Part shown: piece after piece, positions 15,483 to 23,124 of the stretch
Numbering within the stretch: position 1 is the stretch's first letter
Layout: each line of letters opens with the position of its first letter
From: Anaerolineae bacterium
GTDB taxonomy: Bacteria; Chloroflexota; Anaerolineae; J036; Brachytrichaceae
Direction of reading: 5' to 3'
NCBI GenBank assembly: GCA_947476335.1
Contig: CANJQH010000001.1
Span: 1 to 64,000 of the forward strand
DNA: 64,000 nt
Position numbers and translations under genes: made by a program
The notes under the pieces: model-generated
What the model was told of the DNA's origin: nothing
The model's input: the letters and a program-made list of their open reading frames with translations, nothing else
Database searches by the model: none

Positions 15483-15929
15483 CAGCAGCGCCCGCGTGGC
15501 GCGTCGGCGGCCGATAAACATCATTTGCATGGCGACGCGGCCGAAGAGTGCGGCGCCGATGCGCCCGAGAATGCCGAATGGTGGTTCGTATTCGATCCGA
15601 TCGCGCACGAGCGCAGCGGTTGTGCCGCGAGCTTCGAAGCTGTGCGTATGCGACCAGCGCGCCCATGGGCCCTCACCCGGCGGCTGTTCGTCGCGGAAGC
15701 CCAGCGGCGCAGTGCGTTCGCGCACGACCACGGTCCAGGGGATGTGCAATGGCCCGCTATGCAGCGTCATCTCCACACGGCTGCCGACCTGCACCGGCTC
15801 GTCGATGCGGTCGACGGAAATGCGCAGCGGGCCACTCATGATTTTCGGTAGTGAGCGTGGATCGGCATGGAAATCCCACACCGCCTGCAGCGGAGCGTCG
15901 ACGACGAACTCACTTTCAAAGATAGGCAT
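15441..15929 (-). CDS. SRPBCC-family (START/polyketide cyclase-like) protein
   Basis: A 162-residue single-domain helix-grip fold protein. It begins MPIFESEFVVDAPLQAVWDF, the canonical 'v.ap.e.vwdf..dp..l..' opening of SRPBCC proteins. VGSRVEMTLHSGPLHIPWTV and EYEPPFGILGRIGAALFGRV follow, ending with the long C-terminal helix (..MQMMFIGRRRATRALLE). This group binds hydrophobic ligands. SRPBCC genes next to light-responsive MerR-B12 regulators are known in some bacteria, so light induction is possible but inferred. It precedes the SDR gene on the same strand. Confidence 0.85.
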   Translation of the reverse strand: MPIFESEFVVDAPLQAVWDFHADPRSLPKIMSGPLRISVDRIDEPVQVGSRVEMTLHSGPLHIPWTVVVRERTAPLGFRDEQPPGEGPWARWSHTHSFEARGTTAALVRDRIEYEPPFGILGRIGAALFGRVAMQMMFIGRRRATRALLENSTTDDGRPTHQ

Positions 15930-16037
15930 AACAAATCTGCGGAGTACGGGAAATCCTGGGCCCGGCTTCTGGAATCGCAGTATTCAACGCAACCAACCCA
16001 ACTGCGACCCCATCGGCCTGCTCAACCCAGGAGGAAG

Positions 16038-16985
16038 TCAGCGATATTCGAGGCGCCCAAGCGAGCGCGATATGAGTCGTCCGAGCGTCATTTCGCGCAC
16101 GAAGCCGATGCCGTCGCGCAGGCGAATCGGCGTGACGCCGAAGACTTTCTCGGTGGTGTTGTCCGTCGCTATGTTGTCAACACCCAGCTGTGCAAGCAGG
16201 CTCGGCGTGACTGGCGGCCTCGGCAGCAGCGCGTCCATCAGGCTGACGGCGATGCGCAGGAATGCGACAGGCATGTGCAGCTTGATGCGCGAGAGCTTCA
16301 TCTCGGCCAGGATGGTGTCGATGATGCCTTCAAGGGTGATCACTTCGCTGCCGCAGATTTGCAGGCGGCGATTGATGACTTCCGGCAGAATCAATGCCCG
16401 TGCGGTGCAGCGAGCTACGTCTTCCGCCGCGATTGGCTGAAACTTTGACTTGCCGTTGCCAGGAACCACCATGATGGGCGGAATTTTTGCCAGCCCGGCG
16501 AATGTGTTCAGGAACTCGTCGCCCGAACCGAAAATTACCGAAGCTTCGAGAATGGTGTAAGGCACGCCGCTGGCGATCAGATATTCGACGCCGCGGCCCT
16601 GCGTGTAGGCCAGGGGATACGGCCGCTTCGAATCGGCACCGAGGCCGACCACGGTCACGATGTGCTTCACGCCGGCGGCTTTGGCCGCGTCGACGAGATT
16701 GATCGTGCCCTGTGCGTTCACCTTTTCCATGGTGACGTCGCCCTTGTCGCGATTGACCGCCGCCAGGTGGATGATCTGTTCTACGCCTTGCAGCGCATGC
16801 GCCAGCGTCTCCGGCTTTGTCACGTCGCCGATCACAGCACGTGCGCCGAGCGCCTCTGCTTTCGCCACTTGTCGTTCGCTGCGCACCATGGCGAGCACAG
16901 TGCGACCTGCCATTTCAGGCATCGACTTCAAGATTTTGAGGGTGTAGCCTGCAACATATCCGTTTGCACCAGTAACCAATATCAC
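16038..16985 (-). CDS. NAD(P)-binding protein, atypical SDR (NmrA / NDUFA9-like)
   Basis: A 315-residue protein with an N-terminal Rossmann motif, LVTGANGYVAGYTL (GxxGxxG). VRSERQVAKAEALGARAVIGD and VEQIIHLAAVNRDKGD follow, then VNAQGTINLVDAAKAAGVKHIV and the C-terminal substrate-side region ending in REMTLGRLISRSLG. It matches the atypical extended SDRs such as NmrA-like and complex-I NDUFA9-like proteins, many of which are regulatory or act on carotenoid, quinone or sugar-like substrates. The active-site YxxxK is not clear (AYTQGRGVEYL), so catalysis is uncertain. It lies 52 bp... to 70 bp downstream of the CarH-like gene on the same strand. Confidence 0.82.
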   Translation of the reverse strand: MILVTGANGYVAGYTLKILKSMPEMAGRTVLAMVRSERQVAKAEALGARAVIGDVTKPETLAHALQGVEQIIHLAAVNRDKGDVTMEKVNAQGTINLVDAAKAAGVKHIVTVVGLGADSKRPYPLAYTQGRGVEYLIASGVPYTILEASVIFGSGDEFLNTFAGLAKIPPIMVVPGNGKSKFQPIAAEDVARCTARALILPEVINRRLQICGSEVITLEGIIDTILAEMKLSRIKLHMPVAFLRIAVSLMDALLPRPPVTPSLLAQLGVDNIATDNTTEKVFGVTPIRLRDGIGFVREMTLGRLISRSLGRLEYR

Positions 16986-17051
16986 AGGCTATATGTTATG
17001 ACAAAATATGAGCAAAAAATGAGGGACGCACAAGGTTTGTGTAAGGATTGT

Positions 17052-18407
17052 CTATGGTTGACCGCTGTCCATCGTCAGCGCTTCGATCATTTCATGCAGG
17101 AAAGGTTCGAGAAATTCACATGTGGGGGGGGATATGCAGATTCGCACGGCATCGCAGAAGTGACGTGCGCAGACCTGTAGCTGTTCGGGGACGATGCCTT
17201 CGGATGTGAATGAGTCCCATTCCCAATCGGTGGCGTCGGTAAGGATACTGGCGTCGTCGAAGCAGGCGCTGGCATCGAGCACATAGAAAAGACGTTCGGC
17301 GGCGTCGATGGCGCGCTCGCTCTTGTGGCCAATGTGGTTGAGGTCGAGCGGGTCGGCTACGATGCGGCGTGCGGCGTGCGCGACGATGTCGGGTTTGCGC
17401 ATGCGCAATTCCTCGACCACTTCCTGTGTAATGGCGCGAATTGGGACGGAGCGTGTGCTGCCGATGTTGCGGTGCTTCATCATCTGGTCGATGTGTCTGG
17501 CTGCTTCTGAGGCGCCGCCACTGATCCACGTGCCTGGCATGCGCTCGCGCAGCGTCGGAATTTGGCCGAAGATGTGCCCGCCGTATGCCAGCACGAGTGG
17601 ATGCTTGTTGCTGCGTCGTTTGCTGAGCGTTTCATACAGTGACAACAGACGTGCTGCGGAGCGCAGCCCAGATGCGCTCATCAGCACCGCCTCCGGCTGC
17701 ACTCGTTCTAGCACCTCTTCGATGCGCACAGCAGGCGTGTTTTGGCCAAGATAGACGACTGCATAGCCGTTGCGCCGCAAAAATACCGAGATCATCAGCA
17801 GGCCGAGTTCGTGGAATTCATCAGGGGCACATGCAGTGACGATGCGCTGTTCGTGATGCGGCATCGGCGTGGCTGCGAGCAGGGTGATCAGGCGCCGGCG
17901 TACCAGATTCGTGATGAAATGCTCATGCCCGATGGTCAGCTCACCCGTATGCCATTTCTCACCGACGGTCACCATGACCGGCTGCAGCAGATTCAGGAAA
18001 ACTTCCTCAACGGGAAAGAGGGCGAAGGCCTCGTTCAATGCGCGCTCGACGCCGATCTCGTCGAAGGCCATCGTCGCTGCCAGCACGTCGTTGTGCAAGC
18101 GCTGCTGCGACGCTGGCAGATTAGCAGCGGGTGGCGAAATGACTCGCGGCACTTCCAGCTGCTGAATCGATGACTGCAGCAGGCTGACGGCCTGGCTGAT
18201 GTTCATGCCGGTTTCCAGCTGTGCCTTCAGCCAGCGGATGATGGCCACGTCTCGCGCTGAGTACAAACGATAGCCACTATCGGTGCGCGGTGGTGACGGT
18301 ACTCCGTACCGGCGCTCCCATGCCCGCAACGTCGCAGCCGCCACACCGGTCTGATGTGACATTGCCTTTACGTTGAAAACGGGGTTTACGCTGTAACTCT
18401 CGAACAT
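17052..18407 (-). CDS. MerR-family B12-dependent regulator (CarH/LitR-like) with extra C-terminal domain
   Basis: A 451-residue protein. ATG 18407 (MFESYSVNPVF) was chosen; a further upstream start would translate MITE-1 (MFRVGKIAGLSSY) and is not real. The MerR HTH is at about 14-75 (TLRAWERRYGVPSPPRTDSG). The four-helix bundle has the CarH signature W-x9-EH (WHTGELTIGHEH, about 150-161). The cobalamin-binding domain has ExHxxG (DEFHELG, about 194) and the usual SASGL segment. CarH proteins use adenosyl-B12 to hold DNA in the dark and release it in light. About 135 additional residues (about 315-451) follow the B12 domain, which normal CarH lacks; they look helical and are unrecognised. Targets may include the SRPBCC, SDR and phr genes (inference). 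Confidence 0.85.
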   Translation of the reverse strand: MFESYSVNPVFNVKAMSHQTGVAAATLRAWERRYGVPSPPRTDSGYRLYSARDVAIIRWLKAQLETGMNISQAVSLLQSSIQQLEVPRVISPPAANLPASQQRLHNDVLAATMAFDEIGVERALNEAFALFPVEEVFLNLLQPVMVTVGEKWHTGELTIGHEHFITNLVRRRLITLLAATPMPHHEQRIVTACAPDEFHELGLLMISVFLRRNGYAVVYLGQNTPAVRIEEVLERVQPEAVLMSASGLRSAARLLSLYETLSKRRSNKHPLVLAYGGHIFGQIPTLRERMPGTWISGGASEAARHIDQMMKHRNIGSTRSVPIRAITQEVVEELRMRKPDIVAHAARRIVADPLDLNHIGHKSERAIDAAERLFYVLDASACFDDASILTDATDWEWDSFTSEGIVPEQLQVCARHFCDAVRICISPPTCEFLEPFLHEMIEALTMDSGQP

Positions 18408-18416
18408 AAAATTATG

Positions 18417-18528
18417 GTAACTACTCAGGCCAGCTATTTTTCCAACGCGAAACACACTATTCTCTCCCCCTTCGGGGGAGAGAATAGTGTGTTTCGCGGG
18501 AAATACTGATTTGGGCCTGAGTAGTTAC
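18417..18528. mobile_element. MITE-1 copy (intact) 9 bp upstream of the CarH-like gene
   Basis: A full element with the target duplication AAATTATG on both sides (18409-18416, 18529-18536). It lies between the regulator's start codon and its upstream region, so the native leader is displaced by 120 bp. Confidence 0.92.
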
Positions 18529-18559
18529 AAATTATGAAAATTAGTTTACTTTTCGTTTA

Positions 18560-18575
18560 GCCTCAAACTTGAGGC
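18560..18575. promoter_or_regulatory. inverted repeat upstream of the CarH-like gene
   Basis: The perfect palindrome GCCTCAA-AC-TTGAGGC lies in an AT-rich stretch beyond the MITE. It is a possible operator for the regulator, now separated from its gene by the insertion. This assignment is inference only. Confidence 0.4.
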
Positions 18576-18729
18576 GCTTACGTAATAATCATCTCTTCCC
18601 AGATCTTCCCAGAAGGGAGTTGCCGGGCGCGCTCCAGCACCTCAGACCGATGGGTTGAGCGGGTGGGCTGTGTTGCACTTTCGCTTGCATTTCCGCATGA
18701 TGGCGCGAGACGGCGTTGCTGGGGTGGCT

Positions 18730-19962
18730 TTACAGCAGATCTTCGAGCGATTCGCGCGGTCGAATCAGGCGCATGCCAGTGCTACCGGCACCTTCGAGCA
18801 GCACCTCCGCCGCGCGTGGCCGCAGGTTGTAGTTCGACGCCATGCTGCGTCCGTAGGCGCCGACGTGGCCGACCACGAGCAGATCGCCGCGCTGCACCGG
18901 CGGCAGCGCCACGTCGTGTCCGAGGAAATCGCCGGATTCGCACACCGGGCCTACCACTTCGTGCAGTGCTGCGGCGCCGTTGCGCGGCGCCAGTGCGGCG
19001 ATGTGGTGCACTGCGCCGTAGAGCGCCGGGCGAATCAGGTCGTTCATCGCCGCGTCGATGATGGCGAATCGTTTGCCGCCGCTCTCCTTCGTGAAGAGTA
19101 CGCGCGTGACGAGCGCGGCGGCGTCGGCGACGAAATAGCGGCCGGGCTCGAATTTCAGCCGTACGTTTGCGTCGCGGGCGATGCCGACGAGCGTGCGGGC
19201 GATGCCGTCGATGTCGGCGCTGGGCTGTCCGGGCAGGTACGGCACGCCGAAGCCGCCGCCCATGTCGAGGTGCTCGATCGGCGCACCGAGCGCACGACAT
19301 CGCGCCACCAGGGCGAGCATGATGCGGGCGGAATCAGCGAATACGGCTGTGTCGGTGATGGTCGAGCCGTTGTGCACATGCAGTCCCTCGATTGAAACGC
19401 CGGGAAATTGCATGCGAGCGGCGACGAGTGCGAGCGCTTCGTCCGTTGGCAGGCCGAATTTGCTGGCGGCCTTGCCGGTGGCGAGGTAGGCGTGCGTGTG
19501 CGGATCGACGCCGGGGTTGATGCGCAGGGCAACGCGCTGGCATACGCTGCGCGCGGATGCCAGATCACTGAGCACGCGCAGTTCTTGTGCGCTTTCGACG
19601 TTGATCCAGCCGATGTGCGCATCGAGCGCGGCGACGAGCTCGTCGTCGCGTTTGCCTACGCCGGCGAAGACGATGTCTGCAGGCGCGGCGCCGGCGCGCA
19701 GCGCAGCGAGCATTTCACCGCCGCTGACGACGTCGAAGCCGGCGCCGCCGGCGCATAGCAGGCGCAGAATTTCGAGGTTCGAATTTGCCTTGACTGCGTA
19801 GTGGAATTCAGCGACGCCGCCGGCGCGCGTGAAGGCGTCGGACAGGCGGCGTTGGTTCGCACTGATGCGATCTGCTGAGTAGACGTAGCACGGTGTGCCG
19901 TGCGCGGTTGCGGCGGCCGACAGTGCGGCGGCTGGCAGCCATTCCTGCTGGGGATAAGACAT
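18730..19962 (-). CDS. lysA: diaminopimelate decarboxylase
   Basis: A 410-residue PLP enzyme of fold type III, catalysing meso-diaminopimelate to L-lysine + CO2, the last step of lysine synthesis. The PLP lysine is in FHYAVKANSNLEIL (about 56). The PLP-phosphate loop is GGGFGVPY, and the substrate-site segments EPGRYFVADA and VCESGDFLG (Cys at the dimer-active site) are present. Length and start (MSYPQQEWLPAAALSAAA) fit. It directly abuts the preceding methyltransferase gene (stop TAA immediately before the ATG), so the two are probably co-transcribed. No lysine riboswitch was recognised upstream of the pair. Confidence 0.94.
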   Translation of the reverse strand: MSYPQQEWLPAAALSAAATAHGTPCYVYSADRISANQRRLSDAFTRAGGVAEFHYAVKANSNLEILRLLCAGGAGFDVVSGGEMLAALRAGAAPADIVFAGVGKRDDELVAALDAHIGWINVESAQELRVLSDLASARSVCQRVALRINPGVDPHTHAYLATGKAASKFGLPTDEALALVAARMQFPGVSIEGLHVHNGSTITDTAVFADSARIMLALVARCRALGAPIEHLDMGGGFGVPYLPGQPSADIDGIARTLVGIARDANVRLKFEPGRYFVADAAALVTRVLFTKESGGKRFAIIDAAMNDLIRPALYGAVHHIAALAPRNGAAALHEVVGPVCESGDFLGHDVALPPVQRGDLLVVGHVGAYGRSMASNYNLRPRAAEVLLEGAGSTGMRLIRPRESLEDLL

Positions 19963-20451
19963 TTAGTAAATAAACGGCACGAGCTTGCGCACACGCCGGC
20001 GATAGTCTGCATAGCCGCTGTACGCAGCGAGGAGCATTTTTTCTTCGATTGCAGCTTTGCGGTCGAAGAAAAGAAAAGTTCCAGCGGCGAATGCCAGGCC
20101 GACGGTGCTGTTCAACAACAGCGCCAGCCCGAGGATGGCGACGATGATCGAAGTGTAAATCGGATGGCGTATGTAGGCATACACGCCGTGCTCGACGAGC
20201 GTGCCGTTGTTGAGCGGCTTGGGGAACGCCGTCAGGTTGCGGCCGAGATGCAGGATGGACATAGTCAGTAGAAAGGAGGTGGTGACCAGGAGCGCGCCGC
20301 CGCCGAAATATGCCGGTGTGTGCGTCCAGTTCGGCCAGCTTTTGTCTATGTTTATAAGGCGCGCACCCAGCATTGCCAGAATCATGCCGGGAATCAGCAG
20401 CATTTGTGTCATCACCCAGCCGCCGCCGCGCGCGAGAAAACGTTTAAGCAT
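19963..20451 (-). CDS. isoprenylcysteine methyltransferase-like (ICMT/PEMT) membrane protein
   Basis: A 162-residue protein from ATG 20451 (MLKRFLARGGGWVM); an ATG 45 bp further upstream is possible. It has four to five transmembrane helices. The C-terminal signature of ICMT/PEMT-type methyltransferases is present: GVYAYIRHPIYTSII (RHPxY) and then EEKMLLAAYSGYADYRRRV (E..L....G..Y..Y). These enzymes methylate lipids or small hydrophobic molecules with SAM; bacterial substrates are mostly unknown. It is translationally adjacent to lysA. A MITE-1 copy lies about 60 bp upstream of the start. Confidence 0.85.
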   Translation of the reverse strand: MLKRFLARGGGWVMTQMLLIPGMILAMLGARLINIDKSWPNWTHTPAYFGGGALLVTTSFLLTMSILHLGRNLTAFPKPLNNGTLVEHGVYAYIRHPIYTSIIVAILGLALLLNSTVGLAFAAGTFLFFDRKAAIEEKMLLAAYSGYADYRRRVRKLVPFIY

Positions 20452-20509
20452 GAAAAGAGAATAGCATGATGCGTGTAGTAGTTCTATAGATTGCAACAGA
20501 TGACTTTTG

Positions 20510-20617
20510 GTAACTACTCAGGCTAGCCATTTTTCTAACGCGAAACACACTATTCTCTCCCCCTTCGGGGGAGAGAATAGTGTGTTTCGCGGGAAATACT
20601 GATTTGGGCCTGAGTAG
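20510..20617. mobile_element. MITE-1 copy (right end truncated)
   Basis: The left end is GTAACTACTCAGGCT and the hairpin is intact. The right end stops at GGCCTGAGTAG and is followed by ATGTTTCG, so the last four bases and the target duplication are lost. It lies between the divergent methyltransferase and queA genes. Confidence 0.88.
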
Positions 20618-20676
20618 ATGTTTCGAGCATCACCCGTCGCCGAGTTCTGAGTAGACCGTGTTACAAACAAGGCCAC

Positions 20677-21687
20677 ATGAAAACCGACGAACTCGATTAC
20701 ATGCTGCCGCCGGAGCGCGTCGCGCAGACGCCGGTGGAGCCGCGCGATGCGGCGCGGCTGCTGGTGTGCAACCGCAGCACACACACGCTGGAGCATTGCG
20801 TTTTTCACGATCTGCCGGATTTGCTGCGGCCGGGCGATCTGCTTGTGGCCAACGACACGCGTGTGCTGCAGGCCAGGCTGAAGGGGCGCAAGCCGACGGG
20901 CGGCCAGGTTGAACTGCTTTTGCTGCGCAAGCTGGATGACCGGCGCTGGGAGGCGCTCGTTGGCGGGCGCAACGTGCGTGAGGTGCGATTTCCCGACGGC
21001 CTGCGCGCGTACGTGGTGCCGTCGACTGAAGGGCCGCTGCATCATGTGGAATTCGAAGAAGCCATCGAGTCGCACCTCGATTCGCTTGGCGAGACGCCGC
21101 TGCCGCCGTACATTCACAAGCGGCTGGACGATCCGCAGCGTTACCAGACGGTTTACGCGCGCGCGGCGGGTTCGGCTGCGGCACCGACGGCTGGTCTGCA
21201 CTTCACGCCGCGGCTGTTCGATGCGCTCCGCGAGCGCGGGGTGGGGACGGCGTTCGTCACGCTGCACGTCGGCCTCGACACGTTTAAACCCATCGTCGAG
21301 GATGACGTCGAATCGCACGCAATTCACAGTGAATGGTGCCACCTGCCACAGACGACGGCCGATGCCATCCACACTGCACGTGAACGCGGCGGGCGCATCA
21401 TCGCCGTCGGCACCACGAGCGCACGCGTGCTGGAGAGCGCACGTCTGTTCGTACCGTCGCATGAACCGCTGCGCGAATACTCTGGCTTCACCCGGCTTTT
21501 TATTACGCCCGGCTTCGACTTCCGGCTGGTCGATCATCTGATTACGAATTTCCATCTGCCTCGCTCGACGCTGCTTTCGCTCGTCGGTGCGCTGATGGGG
21601 ATGGATTTCATGCGCCACGCATATGCCGATGCCATTGCGCATGAGTACCGCTTTTATTCGTTCGGCGATGCGATGTTGATTCGATAG
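20677..21687 (+). CDS. queA: S-adenosylmethionine:tRNA ribosyltransferase-isomerase
   Basis: A 336-residue enzyme of queuosine synthesis that transfers the ribosyl part of SAM to preQ1-tRNA, giving epoxyqueuosine. It begins MKTDELDYMLPPERVAQTPV, typical of QueA (D.dY.LP...IAq.P). Conserved segments include LLVANDTRVLQARL, HVGLDTFKPI (about 205), GTTSARVLES and TNFHLPRSTLLSLV near the C-terminus. Length matches the family. It is a single gene; the MITE-1 copy upstream ends 60 bp before the start. No preQ1 riboswitch was recognised. Confidence 0.95.
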   Translation: MKTDELDYMLPPERVAQTPVEPRDAARLLVCNRSTHTLEHCVFHDLPDLLRPGDLLVANDTRVLQARLKGRKPTGGQVELLLLRKLDDRRWEALVGGRNVREVRFPDGLRAYVVPSTEGPLHHVEFEEAIESHLDSLGETPLPPYIHKRLDDPQRYQTVYARAAGSAAAPTAGLHFTPRLFDALRERGVGTAFVTLHVGLDTFKPIVEDDVESHAIHSEWCHLPQTTADAIHTARERGGRIIAVGTTSARVLESARLFVPSHEPLREYSGFTRLFITPGFDFRLVDHLITNFHLPRSTLLSLVGALMGMDFMRHAYADAIAHEYRFYSFGDAMLIR

Positions 21688-21689
21688 GT

Positions 21690-21855
21690 TGCATCCGCGA
21701 GGTTGCATCCGCGAGGTTGCATCCGGGGTGTAGGGGTGAATTTCATTTCCTCACGCGGAGCTGCGAAGAAAGCAAAGGGAAAGATTTTCACGCAACAGCG
21801 GTGCAACGGTGCGCGGCTCAAATTCACCCCAAACAGCGGATGCATTCCCCACAAC
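21690..21855. repeat. R3-like repeat, divergent copy
   Basis: Starts with GAGGTTGCATCCGC repeated, then GCATCCGGGGTGTAGGGGTG, and ends in TTCACCCCAAACAGCGGATGC, giving inverted ends like those of R3. The middle (TCACGCGGAGCTGCGAAG) differs from the other copies. No gene is visible in 21688-22025 apart from a possible 35-codon frame. Confidence 0.5.
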
Positions 21856-22025
21856 CCCCACATGGCCCCCACCGCCACATGATGGGAATTGTGAGCTTGT
21901 TACAATTCGCCCGCTCATGAAAACTTGTGAAGTTCGTGTCGGATCGCCGTCTCGGCTGCTGACGGGGAATGTGCGGCATGGACGATTTCAGGATGTAACG
22001 ACAGGCAACTACAGGAGAAATTGAA

Positions 22026-22448
22026 ATGGCTGTATCTAAGGCAGAAGCAACGTGGGAAGGAACGCTGAAAGAAGGTGCGGGGAGCATGAAGGTGGGGAGC
22101 GGCTTTTTTGAAGGGCCGTTCACGTATGCGTCGCGCTTTGAAGGTGATACGAAGGCGACCAATCCGGAAGAGCTGATCGGCGCTGCGCACGCGGGCTGCT
22201 TCTCGATGTTCCTTTCGGCGCTGCTGACGCGCGCTGGCTTCACGCCGACGCGTATTCAGACCACGGCAACTGTGCACCTGACCGACGGGCCGACGATCAG
22301 CCTGATCGAGCTGAACTGCACCGCCGTCATCCCCGGCATTGACCAGGCCACGTTCGATGAGAAGGTCGCCGCTGCGAAGGCGAACTGCCCGGTGTCCAAG
22401 GCGCTCTCCGCCGTGGAACTCAAGCTCACCGCCACGCTCGGCGCGTAG
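22026..22448 (+). CDS. OsmC-family peroxiredoxin
   Basis: A 140-residue OsmC/Ohr-fold protein that detoxifies organic hydroperoxides through two cysteines. The peroxidatic Cys is in PEELIGAAHAGCFSM (about 57), and the resolving Cys is in AAKANCPVSKAL (about 120). The length and both motifs match the OsmC subgroup rather than Ohr. The start ATG is preceded by ACAGGAGAA. It is a single gene. Immediately upstream, a 35-codon frame ends 1-2 bases before this start, but I do not consider it a gene. Confidence 0.93.
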   Translation: MAVSKAEATWEGTLKEGAGSMKVGSGFFEGPFTYASRFEGDTKATNPEELIGAAHAGCFSMFLSALLTRAGFTPTRIQTTATVHLTDGPTISLIELNCTAVIPGIDQATFDEKVAAAKANCPVSKALSAVELKLTATLGA

Positions 22449-22495
22449 GTGATTTGTTTGTCGTCGGCTGACGACTTGTTTGTCGTCGGCCGACG

Positions 22496-23026
22496 TCAGC
22501 GATCGAATTTATACGCACCTGCGTATTCGTAGATGTGTATGCAGCCTGGTGCATTTGTGCGCACGTATTCGGCCTGCATCGCAAATTTTGAGTCGTTTGC
22601 GAACGTCAGCGTCATCGTGATGGCGCCGTCTCTGCGCCCGTTTGGCCCGCTATAGACGAAACGTCCGTCGTCTGTTGTCGTGAAGGCGTACGTGCCGTTC
22701 TGCACGTCTTTCCAATCGAAGCCACCGTCGTCGCGCGGTGTGATCAGCACGGGGCCGTATGGCGGCACCACCGAACCGTTCGGACAGTTGCCGCGCAGTT
22801 GGTCCGGCCCGGCCGTTGTCTCCCATACACTACGCTTCTTTGGTGAAAATCCGAAAGCGCCTGTTCTACCGGCTGAGGGTGTTTCGATTGGGATTGCGGC
22901 GGCGGTGGCTGCCGCTGTGGAGGTTGGAATGGCAGGTGCAGCGGACGCCGTCGGTGCGGGAGCTGCCGGTGTGCATGCGGCCAGTGCTGTGGCGGCAAAC
23001 AGGGATGCAAGTGCGATGCGGAACAT
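22496..23026 (-). CDS. putative lipoprotein, unknown function
   Basis: A 176-residue protein with a lipoprotein signal (MFRIALASLFAATALAAC; lipobox LAAC, Cys18). An Ala/Pro/Thr-rich spacer runs to about residue 50, followed by a globular beta-rich domain of about 120 residues (FVYSGPNGRRDGAITMTLTF, then PGCIHIYEYAGAYKFDR). I do not recognise the domain. It is convergent with the OsmC gene and divergent from the SGNH genes, so it probably stands alone. Likely located on the outer face of the cytoplasmic membrane. Confidence 0.75.
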   Translation of the reverse strand: MFRIALASLFAATALAACTPAAPAPTASAAPAIPTSTAAATAAAIPIETPSAGRTGAFGFSPKKRSVWETTAGPDQLRGNCPNGSVVPPYGPVLITPRDDGGFDWKDVQNGTYAFTTTDDGRFVYSGPNGRRDGAITMTLTFANDSKFAMQAEYVRTNAPGCIHIYEYAGAYKFDR

Positions 23027-23124
23027 GAGGGCGAATTTTATAGGGTGGAGATTCGTGGGCTTCTTTCTACCTGGATTTATCTACTCCCTGTGCTCCTGAT
23101 GCACCGCGGTAGGATTCATATTTC

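Noticed and set aside
18408-18455. Upstream start giving MFRVGKIAGLSSY at the N-terminus of the CarH-like protein
   Set aside because: This peptide is the translation of MITE-1 and recurs at several MITE copies; it is not a protein domain.
21917-22024. 35-codon frame ending just before the OsmC start (MKTCEVRVGSPSRLL)
   Set aside because: No similarity, weak start context; may be chance or a leader peptide, but the evidence is insufficient.
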